Shown: positions 23,734 through 33,418 of the stretch, piece by piece
How positions within the stretch are numbered: position 1 is the first letter of the stretch
How the letters are laid out: each line of letters begins with the position of its first letter
The notes under the pieces: generated by a model
Database searches by the model: none
Seen by the model: only the letters and a program-made list of their open reading frames with translations
What the model was told of the DNA's origin: nothing
Assembly (NCBI GenBank): GCA_964572965.1
Contig: CAZNHL010000033.1
Location: 1 to 46,229, forward strand
DNA from: CAZNHL01 sp964572965
GTDB lineage: Bacteria; Bacteroidota; Bacteroidia; Cytophagales; UBA9547
Direction of reading: 5' to 3'
DNA length: 46,229 bases
Program-made: the position numbers and the translations under genes

Positions 23734-24777
23734 TCAAAATCCTCTTTTCAGAAATTCAGTCAACACATAATCATTCTCAAAGATATTCTGAAGCATTTCC
23801 TGTTCCTGACGGATATGTTTCTTTAGATTACTTTGTTCTACTTTGAAATACTTCTCCATAGCTTTTGCATTATTCAGAGGTACGCCCCTGATGGAAGTCA
23901 GGATATTGTTATGCTGCTTTTCAAGTTCATTTACCTGTTGCTTTAATACATTGTTATAGCCTCTCAGGTCACTGTCGGCCAGGTCGCTTTCAATAATGCC
24001 GTGTTGTGCCTGAAGGATCAGTAAACCAAGCATGTCCTTGTTTTCATAAGCCAGCGTAACCTCTTTCATTGCTTCTGTCTTAACGGCTTTTTTCGCTTCG
24101 TCCAGTTCTTTGTCAGGGTGAAGGTGTTTTACCAGTGAAGTGTAGACCGATCTGATCGACTTGGTCATTTTGTCAAGCAGGCTTTTTGCTTTATGGTTAT
24201 CAGCTGTTTTTCCTTTTCCAAAGTTTTTTCTGCTTTTCTGTTCACTGGCTTCATTGGCAATGCGCTCGCGAAGTTTAGCTACTACTTCCGGGTCGTTTAG
24301 GTCAGCAGATTCGTGATCTTCCAGGTTAATACCGTAATGTGATTTCAGATAGGCGCGAGTGGCTTCTTCTTCACTGGCTTTACGCTCTTCTTCCAGCTCA
24401 TCAATACTGGCTCCTCGGTGACGCGCTGCAATGCTCATTAACTCTTCCAACTGATCATTTTCAAATGCAAAGAGCGATAATAGTTCTTCCGTTCTGTCTA
24501 TAATTTCTTCCCGCAACCTGATTTTAAGTCTCTTTTGAAGATAGCTTCTGTCATAAGCCCAGTCAAGCGAACGGACCTGCGCCAGCTTCACGTCTCGCAG
24601 TTGATTTAATAAAGGCCTGATGTGTTGATTTTTGTGTTGCTCTACCTGGTCGGCCAGCTGTTTTTTTTCTTCGATCTGTTTTTTTAGCCGCTGGATTTTT
24701 TCCAAAAGCTCATGGAAGTGCTTCTGCTCTCGGGATACTTTTTTGTCTTTATCGGAAGAGTTATTTTTTTGCAGCAT
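23734..24777 (-). CDS. Coiled-coil protein with an embedded J-domain-like HPD motif
   Basis: A 347-residue, highly charged, probably cytoplasmic protein. Residues ~12-60 and ~270-330 are predicted coiled coils with heptad Leu/Lys/Glu patterns. Residues ~205-250 read like the central part of a DnaJ J-domain: S-V-Y-T-S-L-V-K-H-L-H-P-D-K (HPD at 220-222) followed by a helix KTEAMKEVTLAYENKDMLGLL, as in J-domain helix III/IV. The HPD triad is what J-proteins use to stimulate Hsp70 ATPase, so a co-chaperone role is possible but unproven. There is no signal peptide or membrane segment. It lies downstream of dapA behind a terminator. The function is not known to me. Confidence 0.65.
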   Translation of the reverse strand: MLQKNNSSDKDKKVSREQKHFHELLEKIQRLKKQIEEKKQLADQVEQHKNQHIRPLLNQLRDVKLAQVRSLDWAYDRSYLQKRLKIRLREEIIDRTEELLSLFAFENDQLEELMSIAARHRGASIDELEEERKASEEEATRAYLKSHYGINLEDHESADLNDPEVVAKLRERIANEASEQKSRKNFGKGKTADNHKAKSLLDKMTKSIRSVYTSLVKHLHPDKELDEAKKAVKTEAMKEVTLAYENKDMLGLLILQAQHGIIESDLADSDLRGYNNVLKQQVNELEKQHNNILTSIRGVPLNNAKAMEKYFKVEQSNLKKHIRQEQEMLQNIFENDYVLTEFLKRGF

Positions 24778-24794
24778 GCTTATTCAGTTAGAAA

Positions 24795-24826
24795 AATAAA
24801 AAAAGCCCCCGCAAATGCGAGGGCTT
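24795..24826 (-). terminator. dapA terminator
   Basis: On the minus strand, a stem AAGCCCTCGC / GCGGGGGCTT (one mismatch, loop ATTT) followed by a T-run, about 20 bases past the dapA stop. Confidence 0.8.
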
Positions 24827-24847
24827 CCTGTATTGTTTTTTATTCGA

Positions 24848-25726
24848 TTACAGCAAGTTCTTTTTGATCTCAGCCTGTAAAGATGCCGAAGCCGGAGCCA
24901 ATGGCAAACGAACGATATTCCTGATCAAACCTAATTGAGTCAATGCAGCTTTTGCGCCCACTGGATTGCCTTCAGTGTAAAGCAATGGGTTCAGGTCAAT
25001 AAACTTGAACAGCAATTCATTGGCCGTTTTAAAGTCATGTTTTACAGCTGCTCTTACCATATCAGAAAACTCTTTAGGATAAAGGTTTGCCAATACAGCA
25101 ATAGAGCCGATCGCTCCTAAAGAAGCCATTGGGACTGCCAGTAAATCATCACCAGCAATCAAAACAAAGTTTTTGTCCTGGCGGCCTTTCATAATTTCCA
25201 TGCACTGATTCAGGTCGCCTGAAGCTTCCTTGATACCGATAATGTTTTTATGAGAAGACAAACGGATCACTGTTTTGGCGCTCATATTCAAACCTGTTCT
25301 TCCCGGTACATTGTACAGGATAACCGGCAGGGGAGAAGCATCAGCAACTGCGGTATAGTGCAGGAATAAACCTTCCTGAGATGGCTTGTTATAGTAAGGA
25401 GCTACAGATAAGATAGCTACTACACCTGTCAGGTCTGTTTCTTTCAGTTCTTTGATAACTTCAGCCGTATTGTTTCCTCCTATACCGTAAACAATAGGCA
25501 GGTTCTTACTATTGTTTTTGCGAACGAAGGCAAGGATTTCGGATTTTTCTTGCTTGCTTACAGTTACGCTTTCAGCAGTAGTTCCAAGAACAGTAATGTA
25601 GTCTACACCACCATCTGTTACATGTTTGATTAATTTTCCTAATGCAGGGTAATCAATGCTAAAATCTTCGTTGAAGGGAGTAACCAACGCAACGCCCGTT
25701 CCTGTAATGTCGCTAATGTCAATCAT
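24848..25726 (-). CDS. dapA: 4-hydroxy-tetrahydrodipicolinate synthase
   Basis: A 292-residue TIM-barrel class I aldolase. It condenses pyruvate with aspartate semialdehyde in the first committed step of diaminopimelate/lysine synthesis. Visible are GTGVALVTPF, the VLGTTAES motif, Tyr138 and Arg143 in YNVPGRTG, and the Schiff-base Lys166 in IIGIKEASGD. The length matches the family. I chose the ATG at 25726 (MIDISDITG). A frame extension to 25756 adds ten residues before the conserved start and is less likely. It has its own terminator and no other lysine genes nearby. Confidence 0.95.
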   Translation of the reverse strand: MIDISDITGTGVALVTPFNEDFSIDYPALGKLIKHVTDGGVDYITVLGTTAESVTVSKQEKSEILAFVRKNNSKNLPIVYGIGGNNTAEVIKELKETDLTGVVAILSVAPYYNKPSQEGLFLHYTAVADASPLPVILYNVPGRTGLNMSAKTVIRLSSHKNIIGIKEASGDLNQCMEIMKGRQDKNFVLIAGDDLLAVPMASLGAIGSIAVLANLYPKEFSDMVRAAVKHDFKTANELLFKFIDLNPLLYTEGNPVGAKAALTQLGLIRNIVRLPLAPASASLQAEIKKNLL

Positions 25727-25850
25727 GGTTTTATTGTTTGAAAAATCCGTCCGCAAAATTACGGATAATATTGGGAATTACTGTGCTAAACGGGAAAAAA
25801 ATACGTCTTTCAGGATTATTCAGATTTGGAAGATTGGGTCATTATAAATA

Positions 25851-25882
25851 AAAAGTCCCGGCACTTTAATGCCGGGACTTTT
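25851..25882 (-). terminator. Terminator of the carbonic anhydrase gene
   Basis: A perfect 13-pair stem AAAAGTCCCGGCA / TGCCGGGACTTTT, loop of about six bases, five bases past the carbonic anhydrase stop. It also lies in front of dapA and isolates it from read-through. Confidence 0.85.
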
Positions 25883-25886
25883 AAAA

Positions 25887-26519
25887 CTACAAATTGTTAT
25901 ATCTGTAGATATGATCGATATCATTTACTTCGTCATGTTCTACATCAAGGTCTTTAATAAGGCCGTCTTCCAGTCTGTAAACCCAACCGTGGATTCGCAA
26001 ACTACCTTCCTGCCATGCCTTTTGTACAATTTTTGTTTTTGAGAGGTTTCTTACCTGCTCAATCACGTTTAATTCTACAAGTCTGTCAGCCTTCGCTTTT
26101 TGGTCAGATATAGCATCAAGCTCTTTACTGTGCTTCACATAGACTTCCTTGATGTTTCTTAACCAGCTGTCTACAAACCCATATGAAGTATTGCCCATGG
26201 CTGCCAACACACCGCCACAACCATAATGCCCGCACACAATCACGTGTTTTACTTTTAATACACTTACCGCATAATCCAAAACACTTAACAGATTCATGTC
26301 AGTAGAAACCACCATGTTGGCAATGTTTCTGTGTACAAATATATTACCCGGATCTGTTTCTGTAACGTTTTCTGCAGGTACACGGCTGTCTGAACAACCA
26401 ATCCAAAGAAAGTCTGGCTTTTGAATAGTTTTCATTTTAGAAAAATATTCGGAATCCTCTTTGACCTTTGCTGAAGCCCAGTTTTTATTTCTACTTAATA
26501 ATGATAAGTGGCTATCCAT
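25887..26519 (-). CDS. can: Beta-class carbonic anhydrase
   Basis: A 210-residue zinc enzyme converting CO2 and bicarbonate in the cytosol, supplying bicarbonate to carboxylases. Zinc ligands Cys42 and Asp44 (GCSDSRVPAE, with the Asp44-Arg46 dyad) and His98 and Cys101 (CGHYGCGG) sit at the same residue numbers as in E. coli Can. The family motif VHRNIAN is intact at 62-68. There is no signal peptide. The gene is monocistronic, with about 240 bases upstream and a strong terminator. This is the bacterial clade B beta class rather than alpha or gamma. Confidence 0.95.
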   Translation of the reverse strand: MDSHLSLLSRNKNWASAKVKEDSEYFSKMKTIQKPDFLWIGCSDSRVPAENVTETDPGNIFVHRNIANMVVSTDMNLLSVLDYAVSVLKVKHVIVCGHYGCGGVLAAMGNTSYGFVDSWLRNIKEVYVKHSKELDAISDQKAKADRLVELNVIEQVRNLSKTKIVQKAWQEGSLRIHGWVYRLEDGLIKDLDVEHDEVNDIDHIYRYNNL

Positions 26520-26765
26520 CTGTATGTGTTAATGTTTTTTAAGTGTTTTAGTATGAATGTTTCAAGTTGTGCTACTAGCTTGTTGGATTTAGTTTGACAT
26601 CTTTCAAGAGACCTCAGATGACAAATTTAATATATTTTGATTAGCATTATCAAACAGGAAACAGCTCCGGTTGCAAATTTAGAAAGATGAATTTTAAACA
26701 GCTGAGCAATTATATAAGGTAGAAAACCAATTTTGCAATCTTGTAATTTTCAAATCTTTCAATAC

Positions 26766-28782
26766 CTAAGCAATCATACTTAAGAAATCCTGTTCTGAGA
26801 CAATTTTTACCCCCAATTTTTCAGCTTTTTCCAGTTTAGAAGGTCCCATGTTTTCGCCTGCTAAAAGATAATTCAGTTTGGCTGAAACACCGGAAAGAAC
26901 CTTGCCGCCATTGGCAATGATTTTGTCTTTGAGCTCATCTCTGTCAAATTGAGTGAAAACTCCCGAAATCACAAAACTCAAGCCTTCCAGTTTATTGCTT
27001 TCCACTACTTTTTCAGTTTCAATAATAGCAAACTGTAATCCGGCAACTTTCAGGTTTTCAATGATCTCAATATTGATTGCATCTTTGAAATGCTCAATGA
27101 TACTCTGAGCAATTTTGTCACCTATTTCCGGTGCTTCAATCAGCTCTTCAAAAGAAGCCTGAATAATGTTGTCGATATTCTTGAAATGGATTGCCAGTTT
27201 TTCTGCTACCGTTGAACCTACAAAGCGGATGCCCAGTGCAAATAATACGCGTTCGAAAGGTACTTCTTTGGATTTTTCCAGACCTGCCAACACATTTTGT
27301 ACAGACTTTTCACCAAATCGCTCAAGCTGGATTAGATCATGAAAAGTCAGTGTGTACAAGTCTGCGTAAGATTCTATCAGGTGATTCGTGAAAAGGGCTT
27401 CAATGGTTTCAGGCCCGATACCTTCAATATTCATTGCCTTTCGCTGGATGAAATGCTCGATCTTGCCTTTGATCTGTGGTGCACAGCCTTTTTCGTTCGG
27501 ACAGTAATGGATTGCTTCGCCTTCTTTTCGGATCAGTTCCGTGCCGCATTCAGGACAGTTGCGGATATAAAGTATTTTGGAGGTTTCTGCTTTGCGTTTG
27601 CTTACATCAACACCAGTTATTTTGGGAATAATTTCGCCGCCTTTTTCCACAAAAACGGTATCGCCTTCATGTAAATCAAGGCGTTCTACTTCATTGGCAT
27701 TGTAAAGTGAAGCACGTTTTACTGTTGTTCCTGCAAGAGCCACCGGTACCAGGTTTGCAACAGGTGTTACTGCACCTGTGCGCCCTACCTGATAAGTGAT
27801 CTCTTTGAGCGTGGTTACGGCTGTTTCAGCTTTGTATTTGTAAGAAATAGCCCAGCGTGGACTTTTTGCTGTTAAGCCAAGAGTTTCCTGTTGTCCATAG
27901 TCATTTATTTTTAATACAGCACCGTCGGTTTCTACGTACAAATCATGACGTTTTTTATCCCAATGATGTACATAGTCAAATACTTCATTGATAGTACTAC
28001 ATTTTTTGTAAGTGTCAGATACATTAAAGCCCCATTTTTTTAGCTGAGACAATGCTTCTTCGTGTGTATTGTAAGGCAGGTCATCTCCTAAAAGAGAATA
28101 AACATAGCATTCAAGGTTGCGCTTGGCAACAATGCCGCTGTCCTGCATTTTCATAGTGCCAGAAGCAGCGTTTCTTGGGTTGGCAAGCAATGCCTCTCCG
28201 ATGTCTTCACGCTCTTTATTGATTTTCTCAAAAGTCTTCTTAGAAATAAAGATTTCTCCGCGTACTTCGAACTCGGAAGGATAATCATTGCCTTTCAGGC
28301 TTAAAGGAATTGTTTTGATAGTACGGGCATTGGTAGTAACATCGTCGCCCTGAACACCATCACCGCGCGTGACAGCCTGTAATAACCGGCCGTTTTTATA
28401 AGTTAAGCTGATAGATACTCCGTCAAATTTTTGTTCACAGATATATTCATAGTCATCTCCAATGGCTTTTCTGATCCGCTGATCAAATTCTGTTAAATCC
28501 TCTTCCGAATAAGTATTACCAAGGCTTAACATCGGATATTTATGTTTTATCGATTTAAACGATTTGGTAATTGTTCCGCCAACACGCTGAGTAGGAGAGT
28601 TAGTGTCTTTCAGTTCCGGAAATTGAGTTTCGAGATCGTTGAGCTCTTTTAAAAGTTTATCAAACTCAAAGTCAGAAACTTCGCTCACCGAATTCTGATA
28701 GTATTCANNNNNNNNNNAAATTTAAATGGTTGATTCTTTCTGTAAGTTCGCTTACTCTTTCAGCCGCTTGTTCCTGTGTCAT
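26766..28782 (-). CDS. ligA: NAD+-dependent DNA ligase, N-terminus split by a scaffold gap
   Basis: LigA seals nicks during replication and repair, using NAD+ to adenylate itself. Domain order after the gap: adenylation domain with Lys in EQKFDG (Lys118 in the restored protein), OB fold, Cys4 zinc finger (C-P-E-C ... C-P-N-E-K-G-C), helix-hairpin-helix repeats (MNIEGIGPETIEALF) and a C-terminal BRCT domain (LEGLSFVISGVF). Without the gap only a GTG at 28688 opens the frame. Beyond the ten N, the minus strand continues MTQEQAAERVSELTERINHLN from an ATG at 28782, the missing start of domain Ia, which then joins E-Y-Y-Q-N-S. If the gap is nine bases, the frames fuse into a 671-residue protein, the usual LigA length. 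Confidence 0.93.
28708..28717. other. Assembly gap (10 N) inside ligA
   Basis: The flanking codons (LN on one side, EYYQNS on the other) require 3k bases between TT and T. The family pattern L-N-x-x-N-Y-x-Y-Y predicts nine, so the placeholder is probably one base too long. Confidence 0.9.
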
Positions 28783-28889
28783 TGAAGTTCTGTAAATCAA
28801 AGATAAAAGTAAGGAAAAACTTGCTAATCACATAAGACAGAGAATGGGGGAATAGTGAATTTCAAATGTGAAATCATAATATATAATAA

Positions 28890-29480
28890 CTATTTCAGAT
28901 ATAATTCCCAGTCATCAAGTATGTAATAACCCCATATTCCTTTTTGTACTTTTACCTCAATTGCATAGTCATCAGGGTTTTTATTAATATTTCGTTCTAC
29001 AACTCCCTTGCCGGCCAAGACACTTTCTTCTTTGTTGTTTAAAATGAACTTTATACTGTTGTATCTTGATTTTTTATTTTTTGAAAAGCTGACAACATTA
29101 CATTTGATTGTTGTTTTTGGGTTTTGTTCCGCTTCGTAGGAGTTAACAAAGTTCCATGATACCAGAGCTGCCTGTCCGAAGCTTATGTATGAAATTGCAA
29201 GACCTTGTACCAGTAATAGGGTACCGCTGTATATTCGTGTTTCAATATCCCTGCCTGATATCAATTTGTTGATAATAAATCCTCTCTTGTAAATTCCTAA
29301 AAATAGTGCTCCTGATAATAAAGGAATCCAAAAGATGAAGATGTCAAATTTAATATCAGACCCCAGTGTTTTGGGTTCTAAACAGGCAGAATATATAAAA
29401 GTGAAAAGCATTAAGCAAAAGAAGATGGTATAGCCGGTATTGCTAAATGCCGCATCTGAAACAGCGCTTCTTTTTTTCAT
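28890..29480 (-). CDS. Predicted membrane protein of unknown function
   Basis: A 196-residue protein with about three hydrophobic segments: ~17-34 (GYTIFFCLMLFTFIYSAC), ~46-64 (FDIFIFWIPLLSGALFLGIY) and ~82-105 (IYSGTLLLVQGLAISYISFG). They are followed by a soluble C-terminal part of ~85 residues with beta-strand character (NPKTTIKCNVVSFSKNKKS, SIKFILNNKEESVLAGKG, WGYYILDDWELYLK). I do not recognise the family. It has no close partners: ligA lies downstream and a ~340-base gap upstream. The start ATG at 29480 gives a Lys/Arg-rich N-terminus consistent with a cytoplasmic end. Confidence 0.6.
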   Translation of the reverse strand: MKKRSAVSDAAFSNTGYTIFFCLMLFTFIYSACLEPKTLGSDIKFDIFIFWIPLLSGALFLGIYKRGFIINKLISGRDIETRIYSGTLLLVQGLAISYISFGQAALVSWNFVNSYEAEQNPKTTIKCNVVSFSKNKKSRYNSIKFILNNKEESVLAGKGVVERNINKNPDDYAIEVKVQKGIWGYYILDDWELYLK

Positions 29481-29820
29481 ACGTTTTCCTTTAATGGTTT
29501 TAGTTTGTGCAAGATATGAGCAATTGGGTTTGAATTCAACAGAGATCCCCCTTATGGCTGATACTGGTTTACAAGGTTAATATAGTTAAGGAAGTTGGAT
29601 TACTTTATCTGATTCCGGTAAATACCTGGCTTTTTTATATAGGTTTGATACAGTTTATTACTAACATGTTTTCTGTTACATGCAGGAGAGGTGGGGTACA
29701 GGCTGGCTCTGTTTCTGATATCAATCATATAGAGCGTATTTTTCGGTTATCATATTGTCAAAAAAGCTTATTGGTTCAGACATTATGATTGCCGGTTCGC
29801 TTATTATCATCTTTAATTTA
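29481..29820. other. Intergenic stretch without recognisable features
   Basis: About 340 bases between a membrane-protein gene and the terminator of the peroxidase gene. I see no open frame of note, no RNA gene and no strong repeat. It must hold the promoter of the membrane-protein gene, but no convincing -7/-33 pair stands out. Confidence 0.5.
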
Positions 29821-29857
29821 AAAAAGCTCTGCCGAAAACATTCCGGCAGAGCTTTTT
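29821..29857 (-). terminator. Terminator of the di-heme peroxidase gene
   Basis: A 14-pair stem AAAAAGCTCTGCCG / CGGCAGAGCTTTTT with a 9-base loop, five bases past the stop codon. Confidence 0.88.
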
Positions 29858-29861
29858 AAAT

Positions 29862-30974
29862 TTATTTTTTTGCAAGTTCAATTGGTATGTTTTTATAGGT
29901 GTCGGGTATATCTGCTGTCATTGTTTTAAGGAATGCGGCAATACTTTCAACTTCTTCTTTGCTAAGCTCTTTGTTCAACTGTACTTTAGCCATGATATGG
30001 ATGGCTTTTGGCAGCGAGTCTACACTGCCATCGTGGAAATATGGGTAAGTGTGTGCTATGTTACGAAGAGAAGGAGTCTTAAAATAGAACCGGTCATATT
30101 CCTCTTTACTCACATCAAAACGTCCCATGTCAATTTTAGCGCTCTTGGTGTATTCATTGTAAGGGTGATGCACTCCGAACTTTTGGAATGAATTTCCTCC
30201 CACGGCAGGACCATTGTGGCAAGTGGCACAACCGGTCAATACAAAGTTCAGCATTCCTGCTTTTTCTTCTTTGGTAAGAGCTTCTGTATTGCCATTCAGG
30301 TAGTCGTCGAAACGGGAAGGCGTAACCAATACATGTTCAAATGTACCTATTGCTTTACGCATGTTGGCATAACTGATAGGCTCTTTCTCATTTGGAAATG
30401 CATTCCTGAACATTTGCTGGTACATCGGAATGCTCTGTAAGCGAGCTACCATGAATTTCTCACTTGGTATGTTCATTTCAACAGGGTTTAATACCGGCAT
30501 ACCAGCCTGTGATTCAATAGTACCTGTACGGCCGTCCCAGAACTGGGTAGTATGCAAGGCTGCGTTGAAAGTACTTGGAGAATTACGTCCTCCGAGTTTG
30601 CCTTCATCACCCGGAGAGAAAGATTTATTGTCAACCCCAAAAGTTTTAAGATTGTGGCATGAGTTGCAGCTATTGTTGCCTTTTAATGACAGACGTGTGT
30701 CGTAGTACAGGTAATAACCAAGGTTGGCAACATTATTATTCTCCGGTAGCTGTTCATTGCTTACCATTGTAATTGGCTGAAATAACTTTGTGTGGGGCTC
30801 CAGTGCAAGATCATACGCATCTTTACGGATCTTTACCGGTTCTTCCGGTTTGCTACTGGTGCAGGAAAAAAGCCCGCTTGTTGCAATGGCAATACCTAAA
30901 GCCATTGTTACATACTTGTTTCTAATAACAGAAGTTGGGGATTTGAAAATAATTGGTGTACTCATCATTATCAT
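29862..30974 (-). CDS. Lipoprotein di-heme cytochrome c peroxidase (CcpA/MauG family)
   Basis: A 370-residue periplasm-facing enzyme expected to reduce hydrogen peroxide with electrons from small cytochromes. Two c-type heme sites are visible: C-N-S-C-H (~103-107) and C-A-T-C-H (~249-253). Family motifs present are YYDTRLS, FWDGR, NPVEM, TPSLRNIAHTYPYFHDGS and M-A-K-V-Q-L. A lipobox LFSC (Cys ~38) follows a hydrophobic segment, so it is probably membrane-anchored. The frame extends to a TTG at 30989, but ATGs at 30974, 30968 and 30965 are better starts; I took the first. MauG-like relatives lack some peroxidase residues, so a different oxidative role is possible. It is monocistronic, with its own terminator. 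Confidence 0.9.
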   Translation of the reverse strand: MIMMSTPIIFKSPTSVIRNKYVTMALGIAIATSGLFSCTSSKPEEPVKIRKDAYDLALEPHTKLFQPITMVSNEQLPENNNVANLGYYLYYDTRLSLKGNNSCNSCHNLKTFGVDNKSFSPGDEGKLGGRNSPSTFNAALHTTQFWDGRTGTIESQAGMPVLNPVEMNIPSEKFMVARLQSIPMYQQMFRNAFPNEKEPISYANMRKAIGTFEHVLVTPSRFDDYLNGNTEALTKEEKAGMLNFVLTGCATCHNGPAVGGNSFQKFGVHHPYNEYTKSAKIDMGRFDVSKEEYDRFYFKTPSLRNIAHTYPYFHDGSVDSLPKAIHIMAKVQLNKELSKEEVESIAAFLKTMTADIPDTYKNIPIELAKK

Positions 30975-31137
30975 ATTTTGATAAGGCAAAGTAACGAAAT
31001 AGTTTTCTGTTATGTGTTATTTTTATTTATCGATATAATCTATATATGTATAACCGAAACTTATAGTTACTCAATAATTATCAGGATAATTTATTCAAAG
31101 ACGGGTAATTAAATTAGCCTGTCTTTAAATTTATACG

Positions 31138-31713
31138 CTAGAAAATCTGATAGATATCATTGACAATAAGGAAACCCGAAACGACAGCAATTGTATAAAA
31201 AGAGGCCTTTGTCAATTCTTTCATTGGAGTATGAAAACTGTTTCTTAATTCTATTCTTGTTCTGGAAACTGATACTTTTTGAATTGCTTTGTCTGCCAGA
31301 AAGCTATTCACAACCAGGAAGTTAACTATGGCATATAGTGTAAAAAACACAAATGCATTGCCGGAGAGTTTCAGGTCAGTTAAATGAAGGGGCTCTATTG
31401 TAGAGTTCTCATTGTTTTTTAGTAGAGAGAGGTATAAGCTCCTGAAAAAATAAAGTATAAAAAATGCTATTGGCAACAGTGCATTTACATTCATTATAGT
31501 ATTTAGCTTTACATTTTTTGTTCTGATTGCTTTAGTGAGTTTTTTTATCAGATTAGCTTGTACTCCTAATACAAGTATAATATTAAATACTAATAGTAAG
31601 TTAAATGTGGAAATGTATTGGGTATGTTGTAGTGAAGTACCGGCAAGGTATATGCCAAATATTCCGGGTAAAAAAAGAAGATAAGTTTTCCAGTTTTTTG
31701 AGTTAGGGCGCAT
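31138..31713 (-). CDS. Predicted integral membrane protein, unknown family
   Basis: A 191-residue protein with about five membrane segments: around YLLFLPGIFGIYLAG, STFNLLLVFNIILVLG, LLPIAFFILYFFRSLYL, AFVFFTLYAIVNFLVV and FYTIAVVSGFLIV. A basic stretch (IKKLTKAIRTKNVK) lies between the second and third. I recognise no family or active site. I chose ATG 31713 (MRPNSKNWKT); the frame reaches an earlier ATG at 31752 with 13 extra residues. The upstream TPR gene ends with a terminator, so this gene is probably transcribed on its own. Confidence 0.55.
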   Translation of the reverse strand: MRPNSKNWKTYLLFLPGIFGIYLAGTSLQHTQYISTFNLLLVFNIILVLGVQANLIKKLTKAIRTKNVKLNTIMNVNALLPIAFFILYFFRSLYLSLLKNNENSTIEPLHLTDLKLSGNAFVFFTLYAIVNFLVVNSFLADKAIQKVSVSRTRIELRNSFHTPMKELTKASFYTIAVVSGFLIVNDIYQIF

Positions 31714-31754
31714 AGGAGCTATTAAGTATATGCCAAAATTACCAGTAAACACTT

Positions 31755-31790
31755 AAAAATGCAATTGGGAGAAGTGTATTCTCAATTGCA
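31755..31790 (-). terminator. Terminator of the large TPR gene
   Basis: On the minus strand TGCAATTGAGAA pairs with TTCTCCCAATTGCA (one bulge) and is followed by TTTTT, about 60 bases past the TPR stop. Confidence 0.65.
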
Positions 31791-31849
31791 GTATGGAGGA
31801 ATTACGTGTGCCGGGCTCATATAGCTAACGTGGAAAAACAAGCGCCCCG

Positions 31850-33418
31850 CTATTTGCCACCATGTTCTCCGGATATAAAGAATTTATTCAAAAATACTTC
31901 ATCTATGTTTGGCACATCCAGCCGTTTCGCTTTTTCAAAACAATACTGAGCATTGTAGGCATCATTTTTTAGCAGAAAACAAATTCCTTCAAAAAGAAAT
32001 ACTTCACGTTCGTCAGGGTTTAGTTTATAGGCAATATCGAGGTTTTTGATTGCCATATTGATGTCATTGTTTTGTATGTATATTAATGCTAAAAGTATAT
32101 AAGCAGCCTGTAGGCTTTGGTCTTTGTTTAGTGCGTCAAGTGCATATTTTTTAGCTGCTTCATAGTTTTTGTTACGAAATTCAATCCGGCCCATTACTAC
32201 AAAATCTGTCGGTATTTCATTAATGCCAGGCTTTATAGCAAATTTCTGTCGTATTATTTTTTCATAACTGAGTGTGTCGCCCGATACCAGATATACGTTA
32301 GCCAGATTGTCATAATCTCCTGATGCATTGTACTCAAAAAAGCTTTGAGATAATGGTTTTTGGGCTATTGCTTCATTGAGGTAATGAATGGTTTTTTTAT
32401 AATCGGATTGGACAAGGTAGAGAGAGGCCAGCCATTTGTAAATACCATATTTACTGATGAGGTCTTTTCTTTTAAGGCAGGATAAATAAAATTGCTCGAT
32501 TTTTAGTAATTCCAGAGAATCCTGAGGGGGATTTTTAAAGTAATCATTTCGCTTATCAACGAAGGGGTTTTTATCTATGGTGCCGATTTTTATATTTATC
32601 AAACATTGTCGCGTGATATAATACATCAGCTCATATTGGATGTTCCCTTTATGAGTATCCATGGCTGTTTTTAATAAGCTTAAGTCACAAAGCTCATCAA
32701 TAGTTTTGCTATTATACACTTTTGTAAGGCTGTCAGGGTTACGGCTATTAAGAGTTTTGTTTGCAAAGTCAAAAATGTAATACATCGGCAGTATTTCATA
32801 GCTTTTAGGGTTATCGGGAGCTTCCGCTATATTTCGCTTAACCAGTAAAAGCGTAGTGGCAGTGTCCTGCATGTAAAGTGCATTGATAACCGGTGAATAT
32901 CTGGCTTTACTGTCTTTAGGGTTTAATTTAAAGGCAATTGAATATTGATTAACAGCTTCTGCATAATTGCCATAAAAAAAACAAGCGTTACCGAGTTTGT
33001 TGTAAGAAGAAGCACTGTCTGGTTTGGCAATAATACCTTCTTTGTATAATTCAATAGCTTTGGTGATATTTTGAGTAAATTCCTCGCTGTTATAATTATA
33101 CATATAAAGCTTACTAATCTCTAAATAAGTGTCGGCATCTTTATAAGTTCCTTTCAGTTTTGCTTTTAAGGCATTAATCTGCTTAATATTAAAAGGCTGG
33201 TCTGCTTTGAAAGAATTTGTTTTTGCAGATGTATTAATATCTCCGCTTGAATAAGTAAAAGTGATTGAAGAGGTCGGTGCATAGTATTTGGCAGCCTGGT
33301 TTTTCAGATACAGAGAATCTGCTCCGTTTATGGGAGCCTTTAGTTTAGCATCCTGAGCCTTTCCGGTCATCAATATAAACAGCAGTGATAATGTAAATGA
33401 AATTTTATAGGTTTTCAT
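31850..33418 (-). CDS. Exported TPR-repeat protein
   Basis: This 522-residue protein has a signal peptide (MKTYKISFTL to TGKAQ, ~20 residues). After a ~60-residue leader come many TPR units. The clearest are SASSYNKLGNACFFYGNYAEAVNQYSIAFKLNP (~140-172), KWLASLYLVQSDYKKTIHYLNEAIAQKP, AAYILLALIYIQNNDINMAIKNLDIAYKLNP and a final unit ending NAQYCFEKAKRLD. I chose ATG 33418 because the 32 residues before it in the open frame look unlike protein and would bury the signal peptide. A 250-residue membrane protein gene lies 88 bases upstream on the same strand and may be co-transcribed. Envelope assembly or scaffold function is possible; nothing more specific is visible. Confidence 0.75.
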   Translation of the reverse strand: MKTYKISFTLSLLFILMTGKAQDAKLKAPINGADSLYLKNQAAKYYAPTSSITFTYSSGDINTSAKTNSFKADQPFNIKQINALKAKLKGTYKDADTYLEISKLYMYNYNSEEFTQNITKAIELYKEGIIAKPDSASSYNKLGNACFFYGNYAEAVNQYSIAFKLNPKDSKARYSPVINALYMQDTATTLLLVKRNIAEAPDNPKSYEILPMYYIFDFANKTLNSRNPDSLTKVYNSKTIDELCDLSLLKTAMDTHKGNIQYELMYYITRQCLINIKIGTIDKNPFVDKRNDYFKNPPQDSLELLKIEQFYLSCLKRKDLISKYGIYKWLASLYLVQSDYKKTIHYLNEAIAQKPLSQSFFEYNASGDYDNLANVYLVSGDTLSYEKIIRQKFAIKPGINEIPTDFVVMGRIEFRNKNYEAAKKYALDALNKDQSLQAAYILLALIYIQNNDINMAIKNLDIAYKLNPDEREVFLFEGICFLLKNDAYNAQYCFEKAKRLDVPNIDEVFLNKFFISGEHGGK

